64,000 nucleotides of DNA, taken from assembly GCF_020216525.1 (NCBI RefSeq), contig NZ_JAIWOY010000002.1, positions 463,213 to 527,212 on the forward strand, written 5' to 3'. The notes beneath the pieces were generated by a model that did not search any database, had not been told where the DNA came from, and saw only the letters and a program-made list of their open reading frames with translations. The stretch's first letter is position 1; each line of letters opens with the position of its first letter. This DNA comes from Nocardioides nematodiphilus (GTDB lineage Bacteria; Actinomycetota; Actinomycetes; Propionibacteriales; Nocardioidaceae). A program made the position numbers and the translations under genes. Below are positions 1 through 11,594 of the stretch, piece after piece.

Positions 1-504
1 GCAGTCGGTCGACGAGATCGCCAGCGCGGGGATCTCGATCATGGTCACCCGATCGGCCGGAATATTGGCAATCGCCTCGTCGTCCATCGAGTACCCCGGT
101 CGGGTACACCCGACGAACTGCGCCAGGTCGAACAGCTCCTCGGCGTCACGCCAGGTGAAGATCTCCGCCAGCGCGTCGGCGCCCGTGATGAAGAAGAGCT
201 CCGCCTCGGGCATCGCCGCGCGCAGATCGGTGAGCGTGTCGCGGGTGTACGTCGGCCCGTCGCGGTCGATGTCGACCCGGCTGACGGTGAACCGCGGGTT
301 GGCGGCGGTCGCGATGACCGTCATCAGGTAGCGGTGCTCGGCCGGGCTGACCTCACGGTCCGACTTCTGCCACGGGTCGCCCGTGGGCACGAAGACGACC
401 TCGTCGAGGTCGAACCACGACTGCACCTCCGAGGCGGCCACCAGGTGGCCGTGGTGGATCGGGTCGAAGGTGCCGCCCATCACCCCGACACGGCGGGCGC
501 CCAT
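1..504 (-). CDS. nadD: Nicotinate-nucleotide adenylyltransferase, 3' end outside window
   Basis: NadD transfers AMP from ATP to nicotinate mononucleotide in cytosolic NAD synthesis. Reading from the ATG at 504, the nucleotidyltransferase signature [10 protein letters not shown] lies at about residues 11-20, and the C-terminal ISST motif falls just before the window edge. 168 codons are present, all in frame. The family usually has 190-210 residues, so roughly 25-40 are missing because the window ends, not because the gene is broken. A second in-frame ATG at 480 would remove the first eight residues but still leave the GGTFDP motif. The order proA - small membrane protein - nadD on one strand resembles the usual actinobacterial proA-nadD block. 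Confidence 0.93.
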   Translation of the reverse strand, partial: MGARRVGVMGGTFDPIHHGHLVAASEVQSWFDLDEVVFVPTGDPWQKSDREVSPAEHRYLMTVIATAANPRFTVSRVDIDRDGPTYTRDTLTDLRAAMPEAELFFITGADALAEIFTWRDAEELFDLAQFVGCTRPGYSMDDEAIANIPADRVTMIEIPALAISSTDC

Positions 505-535
505 CGCCACAGCGCGGCCCCCGTCGACCTCAGCC

Positions 536-694
536 TCAGGAGTGCTCGCGGCCGCCACCGAAGGCCATCAGGATGCCCAGGGAGGCCAGCAGGATGACGA
601 GGACGATGCCACCGACGACCCAGTGGTTGACTCCGCCGGACTTCTCAGCGGTCTCGACGGCCTCAGCGGCGTGCATGGCAAGCGTGGAGATCAT
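536..694 (-). CDS. 52-aa single-pass membrane protein between proA and nadD
   Basis: This short frame runs from ATG 694 to TGA 536 and encodes 52 residues. An N-terminal segment rich in Ala and Glu is followed by one hydrophobic helix (about residues 25-47, [20 protein letters not shown]) and a short charged tail. It lies 31 nt upstream of the nadD start and 42 nt downstream of the proA stop, on the same strand, so it is probably co-transcribed. I recall similar small membrane proteins at this position in related actinobacteria but cannot name a function. An internal ATG at 676 is an alternative start that keeps the helix. Confidence 0.7.
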   Translation of the reverse strand: MISTLAMHAAEAVETAEKSGGVNHWVVGGIVLVILLASLGILMAFGGGREHS

Positions 695-736
695 GACCGC
701 ACCCTATCGGAGCCTGGCCGCCGGACCGCGACAGGC

Positions 737-1987
737 TCAGCGGATGTGGCCGTCTCCGGTGACGACATACTTGGTCGACGTCATCTCCGGCAGGCCCATC
801 GGGCCGCGGGCGTGCAGCTTCTGCGTCGAGATGCCGATCTCGGCACCGAAGCCGAACTCGCCGCCGTCGGTGAACCGGGTCGATGCGTTGACCATCACCG
901 CTGCGGCGTCGACCGCGGCGGTGAAGCGGCGCGCGGCGGCGAGGTCCTCGGTGACGATCGCCTCGGTGTGCTGGCTCGACCAGCGCCGGATGTGGGTGAT
1001 CGCGTCCTCGATCGACGGCACGACGGCCGCGGCGATCTCGAGCGCGAGGTACTCGGTCGCCCAGTCCTCGTCGGTCGCCGGGGTGACGCCCTCGAAGCCG
1101 CAGAACGCCTCGTCGCCGTGGATGCTGACGCCGCTCTCCTGCAGCGCGGCGACCACCTTCGGGAGGAAGGCGTCCGCGATGTCGGCATGCACCAGCAGCG
1201 ACTCGGCCGAGTTGCAGACCGAGGTGCGGTGGGTCTTGGAGTTGAGCACGATCGCGAGTGCCTTCTCCAGGTCCGCGGCCTTGTCGACGTAGACGTGGAC
1301 GTTGCCGATCCCGGTCTCGATGACCGGCACGATCGACTCCTCGACGACGGTACGGATCAGGCCCGCTCCCCCGCGCGGGATGAGCACGTCGACCAGACCG
1401 CGGGCACGCATCAGGGCCTTGACCGACTCGCGCGACTCCGCGGGCACCAGCTGGATCACGTCGGCCGGCAGACCGCTCGCCGCCACGGCGTCGCGCAGGA
1501 CAGCCACGATCGCAGCGTTGGACTCCGCGGCCGAGGACGAGCCGCGCAGCAGCACCGCGTTGCCGGACTTGAGGCAGATGCCGGCCGCGTCGGCGGTGAC
1601 GTTGGGACGCGCCTCATAGATCATCCCCACGACGCCGAAGGGCACGCGGAGCTGGCGCAGCTCGAGGCCGTTGGCCAGCGTCGAGCCACGGACGACCTCG
1701 CCGATCGGGTCGGGCAGTCCGGCGACGTCGCGCAGGCCCTGGGCCATCCCCTCGAGCCGGTCCGGGGTGAGCCGGAGCCGGTCGATGATGTTCTCCGGCG
1801 TGCCGCCCTCACGGGCGCGGTCGACGTCGAGGGCGTTGGCGGCCAGGACCTGCTCCCCGCGCGCGATCAGCGCATCGGCCATCGCCTGCAGGGCGGCGTC
1901 CTTGACGCCGCGGGTGGCCAGGGCCAGCTCGTAGCTGGCCTCGCGCGCCCGCAGCGCGATCTCTCGTACGACCTGCTCAGCGGTCAC
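737..1987 (-). CDS. proA: Gamma-glutamyl phosphate reductase
   Basis: ProA reduces gamma-glutamyl phosphate to glutamate-5-semialdehyde with NADPH, the second step of proline synthesis. The 416-residue product matches the usual family length. The family landmarks [10 protein letters not shown] and [12 protein letters not shown] are present, the catalytic cysteine sits in RTSVCNS (Cys at about residue 258), and the C-terminal region ends [12 protein letters not shown]. The start is taken as GTG at 1987, which overlaps the TGA of the upstream phospholipase-D-like gene (GTGA), because family alignment begins at VTAEQ. proB normally precedes proA in this phylum and is not in this window. The unusual upstream neighbour is noted as a finding. 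Confidence 0.96.
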   Translation of the reverse strand: MTAEQVVREIALRAREASYELALATRGVKDAALQAMADALIARGEQVLAANALDVDRAREGGTPENIIDRLRLTPDRLEGMAQGLRDVAGLPDPIGEVVRGSTLANGLELRQLRVPFGVVGMIYEARPNVTADAAGICLKSGNAVLLRGSSSAAESNAAIVAVLRDAVAASGLPADVIQLVPAESRESVKALMRARGLVDVLIPRGGAGLIRTVVEESIVPVIETGIGNVHVYVDKAADLEKALAIVLNSKTHRTSVCNSAESLLVHADIADAFLPKVVAALQESGVSIHGDEAFCGFEGVTPATDEDWATEYLALEIAAAVVPSIEDAITHIRRWSSQHTEAIVTEDLAAARRFTAAVDAAAVMVNASTRFTDGGEFGFGAEIGISTQKLHARGPMGLPEMTSTKYVVTGDGHIR

Positions 1988-3402
1988 TGAGCGCTCTCCA
2001 TCGGGGCGTGCGCGGTCGGCTTGATGCCGAGCGCGTGGGTCGCGCCGGTCGCCCACTGGTGCTGGAACATGTGCAGGTAGGTGTTGTAGACCGTGCCGCC
2101 GACCAGCTGCATGGTGACCTCGTCGTTCTGGAACGAGATGGCCGACCAGTTCTCCGAGCCGGTGATGACGGTCTTCATGTTCTTCTTGCCGTAGCGGCCG
2201 TTGATGGCGATCGCCTTGAGGTGGGAGTACTGCCGCGAGCCGTAGACGATGGAGTGGCCGTCGGTCGAGAGCTTCTCGCCGTACGCCCAGGTGATGTCCT
2301 TCATCGGGATGCCTGCCGCGCCGAGGATGCTCTCCACGCGCTTGTCGCTGTGGGACATGATCGACATGACGTCGCAGCCCTGGCGCTTCAGCGAGGCGAT
2401 CTTGGTGGCGAGCGTGGCGCCACGAGCGCCGAACCAGGCGTACTCCATCAGGCGGATCATGGTGTGGCCGTTGACGCCGAAGCGGGGACCGGTGTTGCAG
2501 CGGATCTTGTTGAGGCGGGCGAGCATCGGGTCGCCGGAGGTGGTCTTGCGCGCCACCGTGGTCCGGCCGTGGTTCACCATGTCGGCGCTGCCGGCCCTGA
2601 TGCGGTGGAAGGCGACGTTGAGCTTCCGGGTGGAGTAGGTGATCACACGGTGATTGACCGGCTTGTCCTGCTTGAGCTGGTTGAACTCCTTGGTCCAGAC
2701 CTTGAACAGGCGCGTGTTGCCGATGATCGTGACGGCGTCGTTCCACTGCGCCACCGGGGCGGCGTTGGTGAGGTTCGCCGAGCTGGAGATGATCACGTTC
2801 TTCGCGGCACCGGTCCCCGAGAACGAGTAGACCTTGAGGTGCAGGTTGCCACGCTTGGCGCGGCAGGAGCCGCTGCAGAACCGCAGGAAGCTGCCCTTGT
2901 GGATGTTCTTGCCGAGGTACTTCTGCAGCCGCACCGACTGCGGCGCCATGTAGTTGTCGTTGACGACGACCTGGACGTTGACCCCGCGCTTGTGCGCCTT
3001 GATCAGGGCGTCGACGGAGTCCTTGCGGTCGAGGTTGTACGTCGCGAACCGGATCGTGTCACCCCGATGGGTGTGGCGGATGCCGCCCATGATCCGCTGG
3101 ACGATCACGGCGCGCGCGTCGTGATCTCCGAGCGGGTTGTTGATCACGACGCCTGCGTCCGGCATCCAGCGCTTCTTCGGCGGCTTCGGGGTCGGGGTGC
3201 TCGTGGCGGTGGGCGACTGCGGCGCGGTCGGCGTACCGGTCAGGGTGCTGGACACCGTGGTCAGCACCGCACCCAGCGGCGCGCCCGCCGAGTCGGCGGC
3301 GTTCGCCTGCATCGGCACCCAGGCGACCGTCCCGACGAGCAGTCCTGCTGCCGCCGTCACCGCCGCGAGTGTCCATCGTCCAGCCTGCACAGTGCACCCC
3401 AT
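1984..3402 (-). CDS. Secreted phospholipase D-like (HKD superfamily) protein
   Basis: A 472-residue exported protein. From the ATG at 3402 it begins with a signal peptide (basic start, hydrophobic run [16 protein letters not shown], likely cleavage after QANA), then a Ser/Thr/Pro linker, then two PLD-type halves. The first half has HLKVYSFS followed by SSSANLTN; the second has HLKAIAIN followed by TGSENWS. Both fit HxK plus a downstream S/G-x-x-N. The Asp expected eight positions into HxKxxxxD is Ser in the first and Asn in the second, so classical phosphodiesterase activity is uncertain. A longer frame upstream of 3402 would bury the signal peptide behind 21 basic residues and is less likely. 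Its stop codon overlaps the proA start. Substrate unknown. Confidence 0.85.
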   Translation of the reverse strand: MGCTVQAGRWTLAAVTAAAGLLVGTVAWVPMQANAADSAGAPLGAVLTTVSSTLTGTPTAPQSPTATSTPTPKPPKKRWMPDAGVVINNPLGDHDARAVIVQRIMGGIRHTHRGDTIRFATYNLDRKDSVDALIKAHKRGVNVQVVVNDNYMAPQSVRLQKYLGKNIHKGSFLRFCSGSCRAKRGNLHLKVYSFSGTGAAKNVIISSSANLTNAAPVAQWNDAVTIIGNTRLFKVWTKEFNQLKQDKPVNHRVITYSTRKLNVAFHRIRAGSADMVNHGRTTVARKTTSGDPMLARLNKIRCNTGPRFGVNGHTMIRLMEYAWFGARGATLATKIASLKRQGCDVMSIMSHSDKRVESILGAAGIPMKDITWAYGEKLSTDGHSIVYGSRQYSHLKAIAINGRYGKKNMKTVITGSENWSAISFQNDEVTMQLVGGTVYNTYLHMFQHQWATGATHALGIKPTAHAPMESAQ

Positions 3403-3502
3403 TCGTTTCCGAGACCTTCGCGGCGACCTTACCCGCGTCCCCCGGTTCCGAGGGTGTTTGACCACGTGTCCAGGCCTGATTCACAGCATCTGAAATGCAC
3501 GG

Positions 3503-3532
3503 ACGGGCCGCCCGGTGACCCGGGCGGCCCGT
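3503..3532 (-). terminator. Hairpin terminator downstream of etfBA
   Basis: A perfect 13-bp GC-rich stem (3503-3515 with 3520-3532) and 4-nt loop lies 27 nt past the etfA stop on the minus strand. It is followed there by a moderately T-rich stretch. It separates the etf operon from the phospholipase-D-like gene downstream. Confidence 0.7.
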
Positions 3533-3558
3533 ACGTGGTGGAGCGAGATCCGGGCGGA

Positions 3559-4512
3559 TCAGCCCTTGCGCTTCTGGATCTCCGCGGTCAGAGCCGGGAG
3601 GACCGTGTGCAGGTCGCCGACGACGCCGAAGTCGACGAGCTCGAAGATCGGCGCCTCCTCGTCCTTGTTGACCGCGACGATGGTCTTCGAGGTCTGCATG
3701 CCGGCGCGGTGCTGGATGGCACCGGAGATGCCGTTCGCGACGTACAGCTGCGGCGAGACCACCTTGCCGGTCTGGCCGACCTGGAAGGAATGCGGCTTCC
3801 AGCCGGAGTCGACGGCGGCACGCGAGGCGCCGACCGCCGCACCGAGGGCGTCAGCGAGGCCCTCGACCGGCTCGAAGTTACCGCCGGTGCCACGACCGCC
3901 GGAGACCACGATCGCGGCCTCGGTGAGCTCGGGGCGACCGGTGGCCTGGCGCGGCTGGGTGGCCACGATCTGGGCGGTCTTGGCGGCATCCGAAATGGTG
4001 ACGGCGACCGTCTCCACCTCGCCCGCGCCCGCGGACTGCTCCGGGGCGGCCGAGTTCGGCTTGACCGTGATGATCGGGGTGCCGGTGGTGACCTTGGCGG
4101 TGGCGGTGAAGCCACCGGCGAAGACCGACTGCGTGGTGGTGCCGTCGGCGTCCACGTCGACGGCGTCGGTGATCAGACCCGAGCCCAGCTTGATCGCCAG
4201 ACGAGCGGCGATCTCCTTGTTCTCACCGGAGGACGGCAGCAGGATCGCGGCGACGTCCTTGCCGGAGGCGACCTGCTGGAGGGCCTCGGCCTTGGGGGCC
4301 ACGAGGTAGCCCTTGATCTCGGTGTCGTCGATCGCGTAGACCTTCTCGGCGCCGTACGCCTTGACGGCCTCGGCGACGGTGCCGACCTGGTCGGCAGCGC
4401 CGATGAAGACGGCGGACGGGGTGCCGATGCGCTTGGCGATGGTGAGCAGCTCGAAGGTCGGCTTCTTCACCGCGCCGTTCACGAAGTCGACGAGAACCAG
4501 AACCTCAGACAT
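3559..4512 (-). CDS. etfA: Electron transfer flavoprotein subunit alpha
   Basis: EtfA binds FAD and, with EtfB, carries electrons from acyl-CoA dehydrogenases to the membrane ETF:quinone oxidoreductase. The 317-residue product has the N-terminal ETF fold ([10 protein letters not shown]) and the C-terminal FAD domain with [28 protein letters not shown] and a [13 protein letters not shown] block, all typical of alpha subunits. The start ATG at 4512 is preceded by AGGAG about nine bases upstream. etfB lies 27 nt upstream on the same strand and the pair form one transcription unit. Under the ethylmalonyl-CoA reading of this locus, ETF would also serve methylsuccinyl-CoA dehydrogenase, which is not in the window. 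Confidence 0.97.
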   Translation of the reverse strand: MSEVLVLVDFVNGAVKKPTFELLTIAKRIGTPSAVFIGAADQVGTVAEAVKAYGAEKVYAIDDTEIKGYLVAPKAEALQQVASGKDVAAILLPSSGENKEIAARLAIKLGSGLITDAVDVDADGTTTQSVFAGGFTATAKVTTGTPIITVKPNSAAPEQSAGAGEVETVAVTISDAAKTAQIVATQPRQATGRPELTEAAIVVSGGRGTGGNFEPVEGLADALGAAVGASRAAVDSGWKPHSFQVGQTGKVVSPQLYVANGISGAIQHRAGMQTSKTIVAVNKDEEAPIFELVDFGVVGDLHTVLPALTAEIQKRKG

Positions 4513-4539
4513 GTCGAATAACTCCTATCGATCCGGTTC

Positions 4540-5340
4540 TCAGATGAACTTCTTGGACGCGAGGAAGTCGGCCAGCGCCGTGGCGCCCGAGCCGTCCTCG
4601 TCCTTGACGATCTCGCCGGCCGTACGCGGCGGGCGGGCCGCCGTCTCCTGGACCTGGCTCCACGAGGCGGAGAGGCCGATCTGCCCGGCGTCGACGCCGA
4701 GGTCGGCGAGGCTCCAGGTCTCGAGGGGCTTCTTCTTCGCGGCCATGATGCCCTTGAAGGACGGGTAGCGGGCCTCGCCGGACTGGTCGGTGACCGAGAG
4801 GACCAGCGGCATGGTGCCGCCGATGACCTCGGTGGCGGTGTCGCCGTCACGCTTGATCCGGACCTGGTCGCCCTGGGTCTCGACGACCGAGGCCTGGGTG
4901 ACCTGCGGCAGGCCGAGGCGCTCGGCGAGCATGGCCGGGACCACGGACATGCCGGCGTCCGTCGAGGCGAGGCCGCAGACGACCAGCTCGGGGACGGAGC
5001 CGCCATTGGCCTTCTTGACGGCCTCGGCGAGGACGAGCGAGGTGGCGATCGCGTCCGAGCCGGCGATGGCCTCGTCGGAGACGTGGACGGCCTCGTCGGC
5101 GCCCATCTGCAGCGCCTTGCGGACCGCGTCGGCGGCCTTCTCGGGACCGACAGTCAGCGCGATGACCTTGATCTCCTCGTCGGCGCGCTTCTCCTTGATC
5201 TGCAGCGCCTGCTCGACGGCATACTCGTCGAGCTCGGACAGCAGACCGTCGACATCGACGCGGTCGACGGTGTTGTCGGCCTCGAAGCGACGGTCAGCCG
5301 TCGCGTCGGGCACGTACTTCACACAGACAACAATGTTCAT
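4540..5340 (-). CDS. etfB: Electron transfer flavoprotein subunit beta
   Basis: EtfB is the AMP-binding partner of EtfA in the soluble electron carrier that serves acyl-CoA oxidation. The 266-residue product starts MNIVVCVKYVPD, contains the family blocks LSELDEYAVEQAL and GLASTDAGMSVVPAMLAERLG, and has normal length. ATG 5340 has an AGGAGG-like ribosome site about ten bases upstream. It is the first gene of the etfBA operon. A 14-bp TTACC-N4-GGTAG element sits 53 nt before the start, so the operon is a candidate member of the same regulon as ccrA, the thiolase, the 3-hydroxyacyl-CoA dehydrogenase and the mutase in this window. Confidence 0.97.
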   Translation of the reverse strand: MNIVVCVKYVPDATADRRFEADNTVDRVDVDGLLSELDEYAVEQALQIKEKRADEEIKVIALTVGPEKAADAVRKALQMGADEAVHVSDEAIAGSDAIATSLVLAEAVKKANGGSVPELVVCGLASTDAGMSVVPAMLAERLGLPQVTQASVVETQGDQVRIKRDGDTATEVIGGTMPLVLSVTDQSGEARYPSFKGIMAAKKKPLETWSLADLGVDAGQIGLSASWSQVQETAARPPRTAGEIVKDEDGSGATALADFLASKKFI

Positions 5341-5393
5341 GGTGTGCGGCCGGAGCCGGCCCCTCCTGTGTCGGTCGTTGAACGACGTCGATG

Positions 5394-5407
5394 TTACCGA
5401 TGGGTAG
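5394..5407. promoter_or_regulatory. TTACY-N4-RGTAA operator copy, etfBA
   Basis: TTACC GATG GGTAG, one mismatch from a perfect inverted repeat, 53 nt before the etfB ATG. Close copies occur before the thiolase, ccrA, 3-hydroxyacyl-CoA dehydrogenase and mutase genes. Spacing and symmetry suggest a TetR-type operator; the regulator is not in the window. Confidence 0.55.
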
Positions 5408-5482
5408 GCGTCTGGTTAACAGCGCCTCGCGTGCAGAATGTCACATCCGCTGTCTGGAGCAAGCGGTAGGTAGGTCCGTGGG

Positions 5483-5812
5483 TCAGTCCCGCGCGGTGGA
5501 GCCTGGGCGCAGCACGCGCTCCACGAGTCGGCCGGCCAGCAGCCAGGCCAGCGCCCCGATCCCCCAGTTGAACAGGGCGTTCTTCACCGCGGCGTCGTTG
5601 CCGGTGAACTGCTTGATGCCGTTGTCGCGGTCGAAGACGCCGAGGTCGACGGCATCAGCGACGTTCAGGACGAGCTTCACCAGCGCGTTGTCCTGGTTGG
5701 CCTTCAGTGCCACCAGCAGCGCCCCGAGGGCGAGGAACAGCGCGGCGACGACGGCCAGTGTCCAGATCACCTGGGCGATGATCCGGCGGACCCGGAAGAG
5801 GTTCGAGGCCAT
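5483..5812 (-). CDS. Small two-helix membrane protein of unknown function
   Basis: A 109-residue protein with two predicted membrane helices: about residues 14-36 (IWTLAVVAALFLALGALLVAL) and 84-97 (WGIGALAWLLAGRLV). A 45-residue polar, externally or internally looped segment lies between them. It starts one base after the stop of the enoyl-CoA hydratase gene on the same strand, so the two are probably translated from one message. The family looks like the small conserved actinobacterial membrane proteins without assigned role. No enzymatic motif is visible. Confidence 0.75.
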   Translation of the reverse strand: MASNLFRVRRIIAQVIWTLAVVAALFLALGALLVALKANQDNALVKLVLNVADAVDLGVFDRDNGIKQFTGNDAAVKNALFNWGIGALAWLLAGRLVERVLRPGSTARD

Positions 5813-5813
5813 G

Positions 5814-6605
5814 TCAGCGCCCCTCGAAGACGGCCTTGCCGGGGCCGTTCGCCAGGAAGGACGACATGCCCGTACGGGCGTCCTCCGTGGCGAAGACGGC
5901 CGCGAACTGCTGCTGCTCGATGCCCAGGCCGGTGGTCAGGTCGGTCTCCAGGCCGCGGTCGATGCACTCCTTGGCGGCTCGCAGCGCGAGCGCGGCGGCG
6001 CCACCGAACTGCTTGGCCCACGCGAGCGCCTCGTCGTACACGCTCTCGGCGGGGACGACCCGGTCGACCAGTCCGATGGCGAGCGCCTCGTCGGCCTTGA
6101 CGAAGCGGCCGGTGAAGATCAGGTCCTTGGCGCGGCTCGGGCCGATCAGCCGGGCCAGGCGCTGGGTGCCGCCGGCGCCGGGGATGATGCCGAGCAGGAT
6201 CTCGGGCTGGCCGAAGGTGGCGTTGTCAGCCGCGATCCGCAGGTCGCAGGCCAGCGTCAGCTCGCAGCCACCGCCGAGCGCGTAGCCCGTGACCGCGGCC
6301 ACCGTCGGCTTGGGGATGTCGGCGATCGCGGTGGCCGCCGCCGACACGCCGCGGGTCGCCTTCACCATGTCCGCGTACGACATCTCCGACATCTCGGCGA
6401 CGTCGTTGCCTGCGGCGAAGAGCCGCTCGCCGCCGTACACGACGACCGCGCGGACGTCGTCACGCTCGGTCGCCTCGGCGCACGCCGCACGCACCTCGGC
6501 CTGCACCTGCAGGCTGATCGCGTTCATCTTCGGTCGATCCAGCCGGAGGGTGGCGACGCCGTCGGCCACCTCGAGGCGGACGAACTCGCCGGTGAAGTCA
6601 CTCAT
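5814..6605 (-). CDS. Enoyl-CoA hydratase / crotonase family
   Basis: A 263-residue crotonase-fold protein, normal for the family. The oxyanion-hole and catalytic region is intact: AAGNDVAEM, then GGGCELTLACD (first catalytic Glu) and PEILLGIIPGAGGTQRL (second Glu). Two glutamates at these positions are what true hydratases carry, so trans-2-enoyl-CoA hydration is likely. Substrate chain length cannot be read from the sequence. ATG 6605 is preceded by AGGAAC at good spacing; longer upstream frames are not needed. It is divergent from glgX, with only 28 nt between the starts. It could supply the crotonyl-CoA used by CcrA encoded 23 kb away. Confidence 0.9.
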   Translation of the reverse strand: MSDFTGEFVRLEVADGVATLRLDRPKMNAISLQVQAEVRAACAEATERDDVRAVVVYGGERLFAAGNDVAEMSEMSYADMVKATRGVSAAATAIADIPKPTVAAVTGYALGGGCELTLACDLRIAADNATFGQPEILLGIIPGAGGTQRLARLIGPSRAKDLIFTGRFVKADEALAIGLVDRVVPAESVYDEALAWAKQFGGAAALALRAAKECIDRGLETDLTTGLGIEQQQFAAVFATEDARTGMSSFLANGPGKAVFEGR

Positions 6606-6633
6606 GTTCCTGACGATAGGGGCATCTGACACG

Positions 6634-8841
<2,208 letters not shown>

Positions 8842-8844
8842 CCC

Positions 8845-8859
8845 GGCGGCCGGGCCGCC
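8845..8859. terminator. Short palindrome between convergent glgX and glgP
   Basis: A 15-base symmetrical GC-only sequence (7-bp arms around one central base) fills the 18-nt gap between the two stop codons. It could fold on either transcript, but there is no T-tract. It may be a bidirectional terminator or chance. Confidence 0.3.
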
Positions 8860-11469
8860 CTAGGCGAGCGCGACCAGTCCCAGCTCGGCCGGGGTGGCGA
8901 GCCGGACGTGGCGCGGCACCACGCGGACGGTGTAGCCGAAGCCGCCGGCACGCTCGAGGGTGAGCGAGCCGCCGAAGCAGTACCGACCGCCGTCGTAGCT
9001 CTCGGTGAGTCCCAGCGCGGTGGTGGTGCGCTCGACGATCAGGTCGCTCTCGTCGGTACGACCGTGCACCAGCTGCACCTCGACGTCGTCGGGCGTCAGG
9101 TCACCCAGCGCGACATAGGCCCGCACCCCCAGCACGCCGCCCACCTCGGGGTGGCGCGGCGCGACCCCCTCGACGTGCTCGACGCGCACGTCGCGCCACC
9201 CGCCCCGGACCCGCTGCTTCCACTGGGCCAGCTCCCGGGCGCAGGCGAACCTGGCGGAGGCGTCCGCGGCGTCGGCGTCGACCAGCGCCCGGCGCGACTC
9301 CGCGGCCGGCACGTAGAGCTCCCGCACGTACTCGCGCACCATCCGGGTGGCGAGCACCTTCGGGCCCAGCGAGGTCAGGGTGTGGCGCATCATCTCGACC
9401 CAGCGCACCGGCACGCCGTCCTCGTCACGGTCGTAGAACCTCGGCGCGACCTCGTGCTCGATCAGGTCGTAGAGGGCAGCGGCCTCGAGGTCGTCACGGC
9501 GATCGGGGTCGCCGGCCACCGCGGGCTCGTCGACGGACGGGATCGCCCAGCCGTTGGCGCCGTCGTACCACTCGTCCCACCAGCCGTCGAGGATCGACAG
9601 GTTGAGGCCGCCGTTCAGCGCCGCCTTCATCCCGGAGGTGCCGCAGGCCTCGTACGGGCGCAGCGGGTTGTTCAGCCAGACGTCGCAGCCCGGATAGAGC
9701 GGCTGCGCCATCGCGATGTCGTAGTTGGGGAGATAGACGATCCGGTGCCGCAGCTCGGGATCGTCGGTGAGCCGGACGACGTCCTGGATCAGCTTCTTGC
9801 CGCCGTCGTCGGCAGGGTGGGCCTTGCCCGCGATGACGAGCTGGACGGGGCGCTGCGGATCGGTCAGGAGCCGCTTGAGCCGCTCGGGGTCGCGCAGCAT
9901 CAGCGTGAGCCGCTTGTACGAGGCCGCGCGCCGCGCGAAGCCGATCGTCAGCACGTCCGGGTCGAGCGCCTGCTCCACCCAGCCCAGCTCGGCGGCAGCC
10001 ATCCCGCGCTTGAGGTTCGAGGCGCACAGCCGCCGGCGGGCGTCCTCGACCAGGCGGGCGCGCAGCGTCCGCTTGAGCGAGAAGACCCGCTCGGCCGGGA
10101 TCGCCTCGATGGCGGCGGCGAACGCCTCTGCGTCCTGGGCGTCGGCATCGGCTCCCGTCTCGGCGCCCAGGGCGAGCAGCTCACGGGCCACCCAGGTCGG
10201 GGCGTGCACGCCGTTGGTGATGGAGCCGATCGGCACGTCGGACTCGTCGAAGGCCGGCCAGAGCCCGTTGAACATCTCCCGGCTGACGTGGCCGTGCAGC
10301 TGCGAGACGCCGTTGGCGCGCTGCGCGAGCCGGAAGCCCATCACCGCCATGTTGAAGACGCCGGGGTCGCCGCCTTCGTAGTCCTCGGCTCCGAGGGCCA
10401 GCAGCCGGTCCAACGGCACGCCGGGCACGGCGCCGGAGCCCTCGGCGAAGTACTGCTCGACCAGGGTCCGCGGGAAGCGGTCGATGCCGGCGGGCACGGG
10501 CGTGTGGGTGGTGAAGACGGTGGAGGCGCGCCCGATCTCGAGGGCGGTGTCGAGGTCCAGCCCCGGACCCTGCGGGTCGACCGTCAGCTCGCGGATGCGC
10601 TCGATGCCGAGGAAGCCGGCGTGGCCCTCGTTGGTGTGGAAGACCTCGGGTGTCGGGCAGCCGGTGATCCGGCTGTGCACCCGCAGCGCCCGGACGCCAC
10701 CGACGCCGAGGAGGATCTCCTGGCGCAGCCGGTGCTCGGAGTTGCCGCCGTACAGCCGGTCGGTGACGCCACGCAGGGTCTCGGTGTTCTCCTCGACATC
10801 GGTGTCGAGCATCAGGAGCGGCACCCGGCCCACCGAGGCGACCCAGATCCGCGCGGTCAGGTGCTGGCCGTCCGGCAGGTCGATGCCGATCGTGGCGCGG
10901 GTGCCGTCGGCCTCGCGCAGGGCGGCGATCGGCAGCCCGACCGGGTCCAGCAGCGGGTAGGCCTCCTGCTGCCAGCCCTCCCGGGAGAGCGACTGGCTGA
11001 AGTAGCCGTGCTTGTAGAGCAGGCCGACGCCGACGATCGGGACGCCGAGGTCGCTGGCCGCCTTGAGGTGGTCGCCCGCCAGGATGCCGAGGCCGCCAGA
11101 GTATTGCGGCAGGGCCGCGGCCACGCCGTACTCGGGTGAGAAGTAGGCGATGGAGCGCGGGCCCTGCGCCATCTCGCGCTGGTACCAGCGGTCCTCCGTC
11201 AGGTAGCGCTCCAGGCCGCGTCGCGCGTCACCGAGGCGGGCGAGGAAGGCCTCGTCGCCCGCGAGCACGCCGAGCCGCTCACGCGAGACCTGGCCCAGTA
11301 GCCGCACCGGGTCGTGCTCGACGCTCTCCCACACCTCGGGGTCGACGGCAGCGAAGACGTCCTGCGTCGGTGGGTGCCAGGACCAGCGGAGGTTGCCGGC
11401 GAGCACGCCGAGCGCCGAGAGCGGCTCGGGGAGGACGGGACGGACCGTGAAATGACGGATCGCTCGCAT
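8860..11469 (-). CDS. glgP: Alpha-glucan phosphorylase (GT35)
   Basis: GlgP releases glucose-1-phosphate from alpha-1,4-glucans using PLP. The 869-residue protein is of the long actinobacterial type: an N-terminal DUF3417-like region (NLRWSWHPPTQDVF at about 28-41), HTPVPAGIDRFP and the conserved TNGVHAPTW in the middle. The C-terminal PLP region has NNPLRPYEACGTSGMKAALNGG, in which the Lys after SGM is the PLP-binding residue. It is convergent with glgX. Upstream, 125 nt separate it from a divergent membrane-protein gene, and this gap holds a TTACC-N4-GGTAA palindrome 64 nt before the glgP ATG. In Streptomyces-type loci glgP stands next to glgE; here an arsenic cassette lies between them. 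Confidence 0.95.
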   Translation of the reverse strand: MRAIRHFTVRPVLPEPLSALGVLAGNLRWSWHPPTQDVFAAVDPEVWESVEHDPVRLLGQVSRERLGVLAGDEAFLARLGDARRGLERYLTEDRWYQREMAQGPRSIAYFSPEYGVAAALPQYSGGLGILAGDHLKAASDLGVPIVGVGLLYKHGYFSQSLSREGWQQEAYPLLDPVGLPIAALREADGTRATIGIDLPDGQHLTARIWVASVGRVPLLMLDTDVEENTETLRGVTDRLYGGNSEHRLRQEILLGVGGVRALRVHSRITGCPTPEVFHTNEGHAGFLGIERIRELTVDPQGPGLDLDTALEIGRASTVFTTHTPVPAGIDRFPRTLVEQYFAEGSGAVPGVPLDRLLALGAEDYEGGDPGVFNMAVMGFRLAQRANGVSQLHGHVSREMFNGLWPAFDESDVPIGSITNGVHAPTWVARELLALGAETGADADAQDAEAFAAAIEAIPAERVFSLKRTLRARLVEDARRRLCASNLKRGMAAAELGWVEQALDPDVLTIGFARRAASYKRLTLMLRDPERLKRLLTDPQRPVQLVIAGKAHPADDGGKKLIQDVVRLTDDPELRHRIVYLPNYDIAMAQPLYPGCDVWLNNPLRPYEACGTSGMKAALNGGLNLSILDGWWDEWYDGANGWAIPSVDEPAVAGDPDRRDDLEAAALYDLIEHEVAPRFYDRDEDGVPVRWVEMMRHTLTSLGPKVLATRMVREYVRELYVPAAESRRALVDADAADASARFACARELAQWKQRVRGGWRDVRVEHVEGVAPRHPEVGGVLGVRAYVALGDLTPDDVEVQLVHGRTDESDLIVERTTTALGLTESYDGGRYCFGGSLTLERAGGFGYTVRVVPRHVRLATPAELGLVALA

Positions 11470-11533
11470 GTCCTCGAACGTAACGCTGAAGACGGATGGG
11501 CAACACCCCGAAGGTGACCAGGCCGCCCGCCGA

Positions 11534-11547
11534 TTACCTGTGGGTAA
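11534..11547. promoter_or_regulatory. Perfect TTACC-N4-GGTAA palindrome between glgP and membrane protein gene
   Basis: TTACC TGTG GGTAA, a perfect 5-bp inverted repeat, lies 47 nt before the membrane-protein ATG at 11595 and 64 nt before the divergent glgP ATG. It has the same form as the sites at etfB, thiolase, ccrA, the 3-hydroxyacyl-CoA dehydrogenase and the mutase. Confidence 0.5.
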
Positions 11548-11594
11548 CCTGCGGTCTTCCCGTGAGCCGCACCCCAGGAAGGGAGAGCACCACC

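Noticed and set aside
2008..4521. Long plus-strand frame opposite the PLD-like gene and etfA
   Set aside because: Antisense shadow of two well-recognised genes with no recognisable domain.
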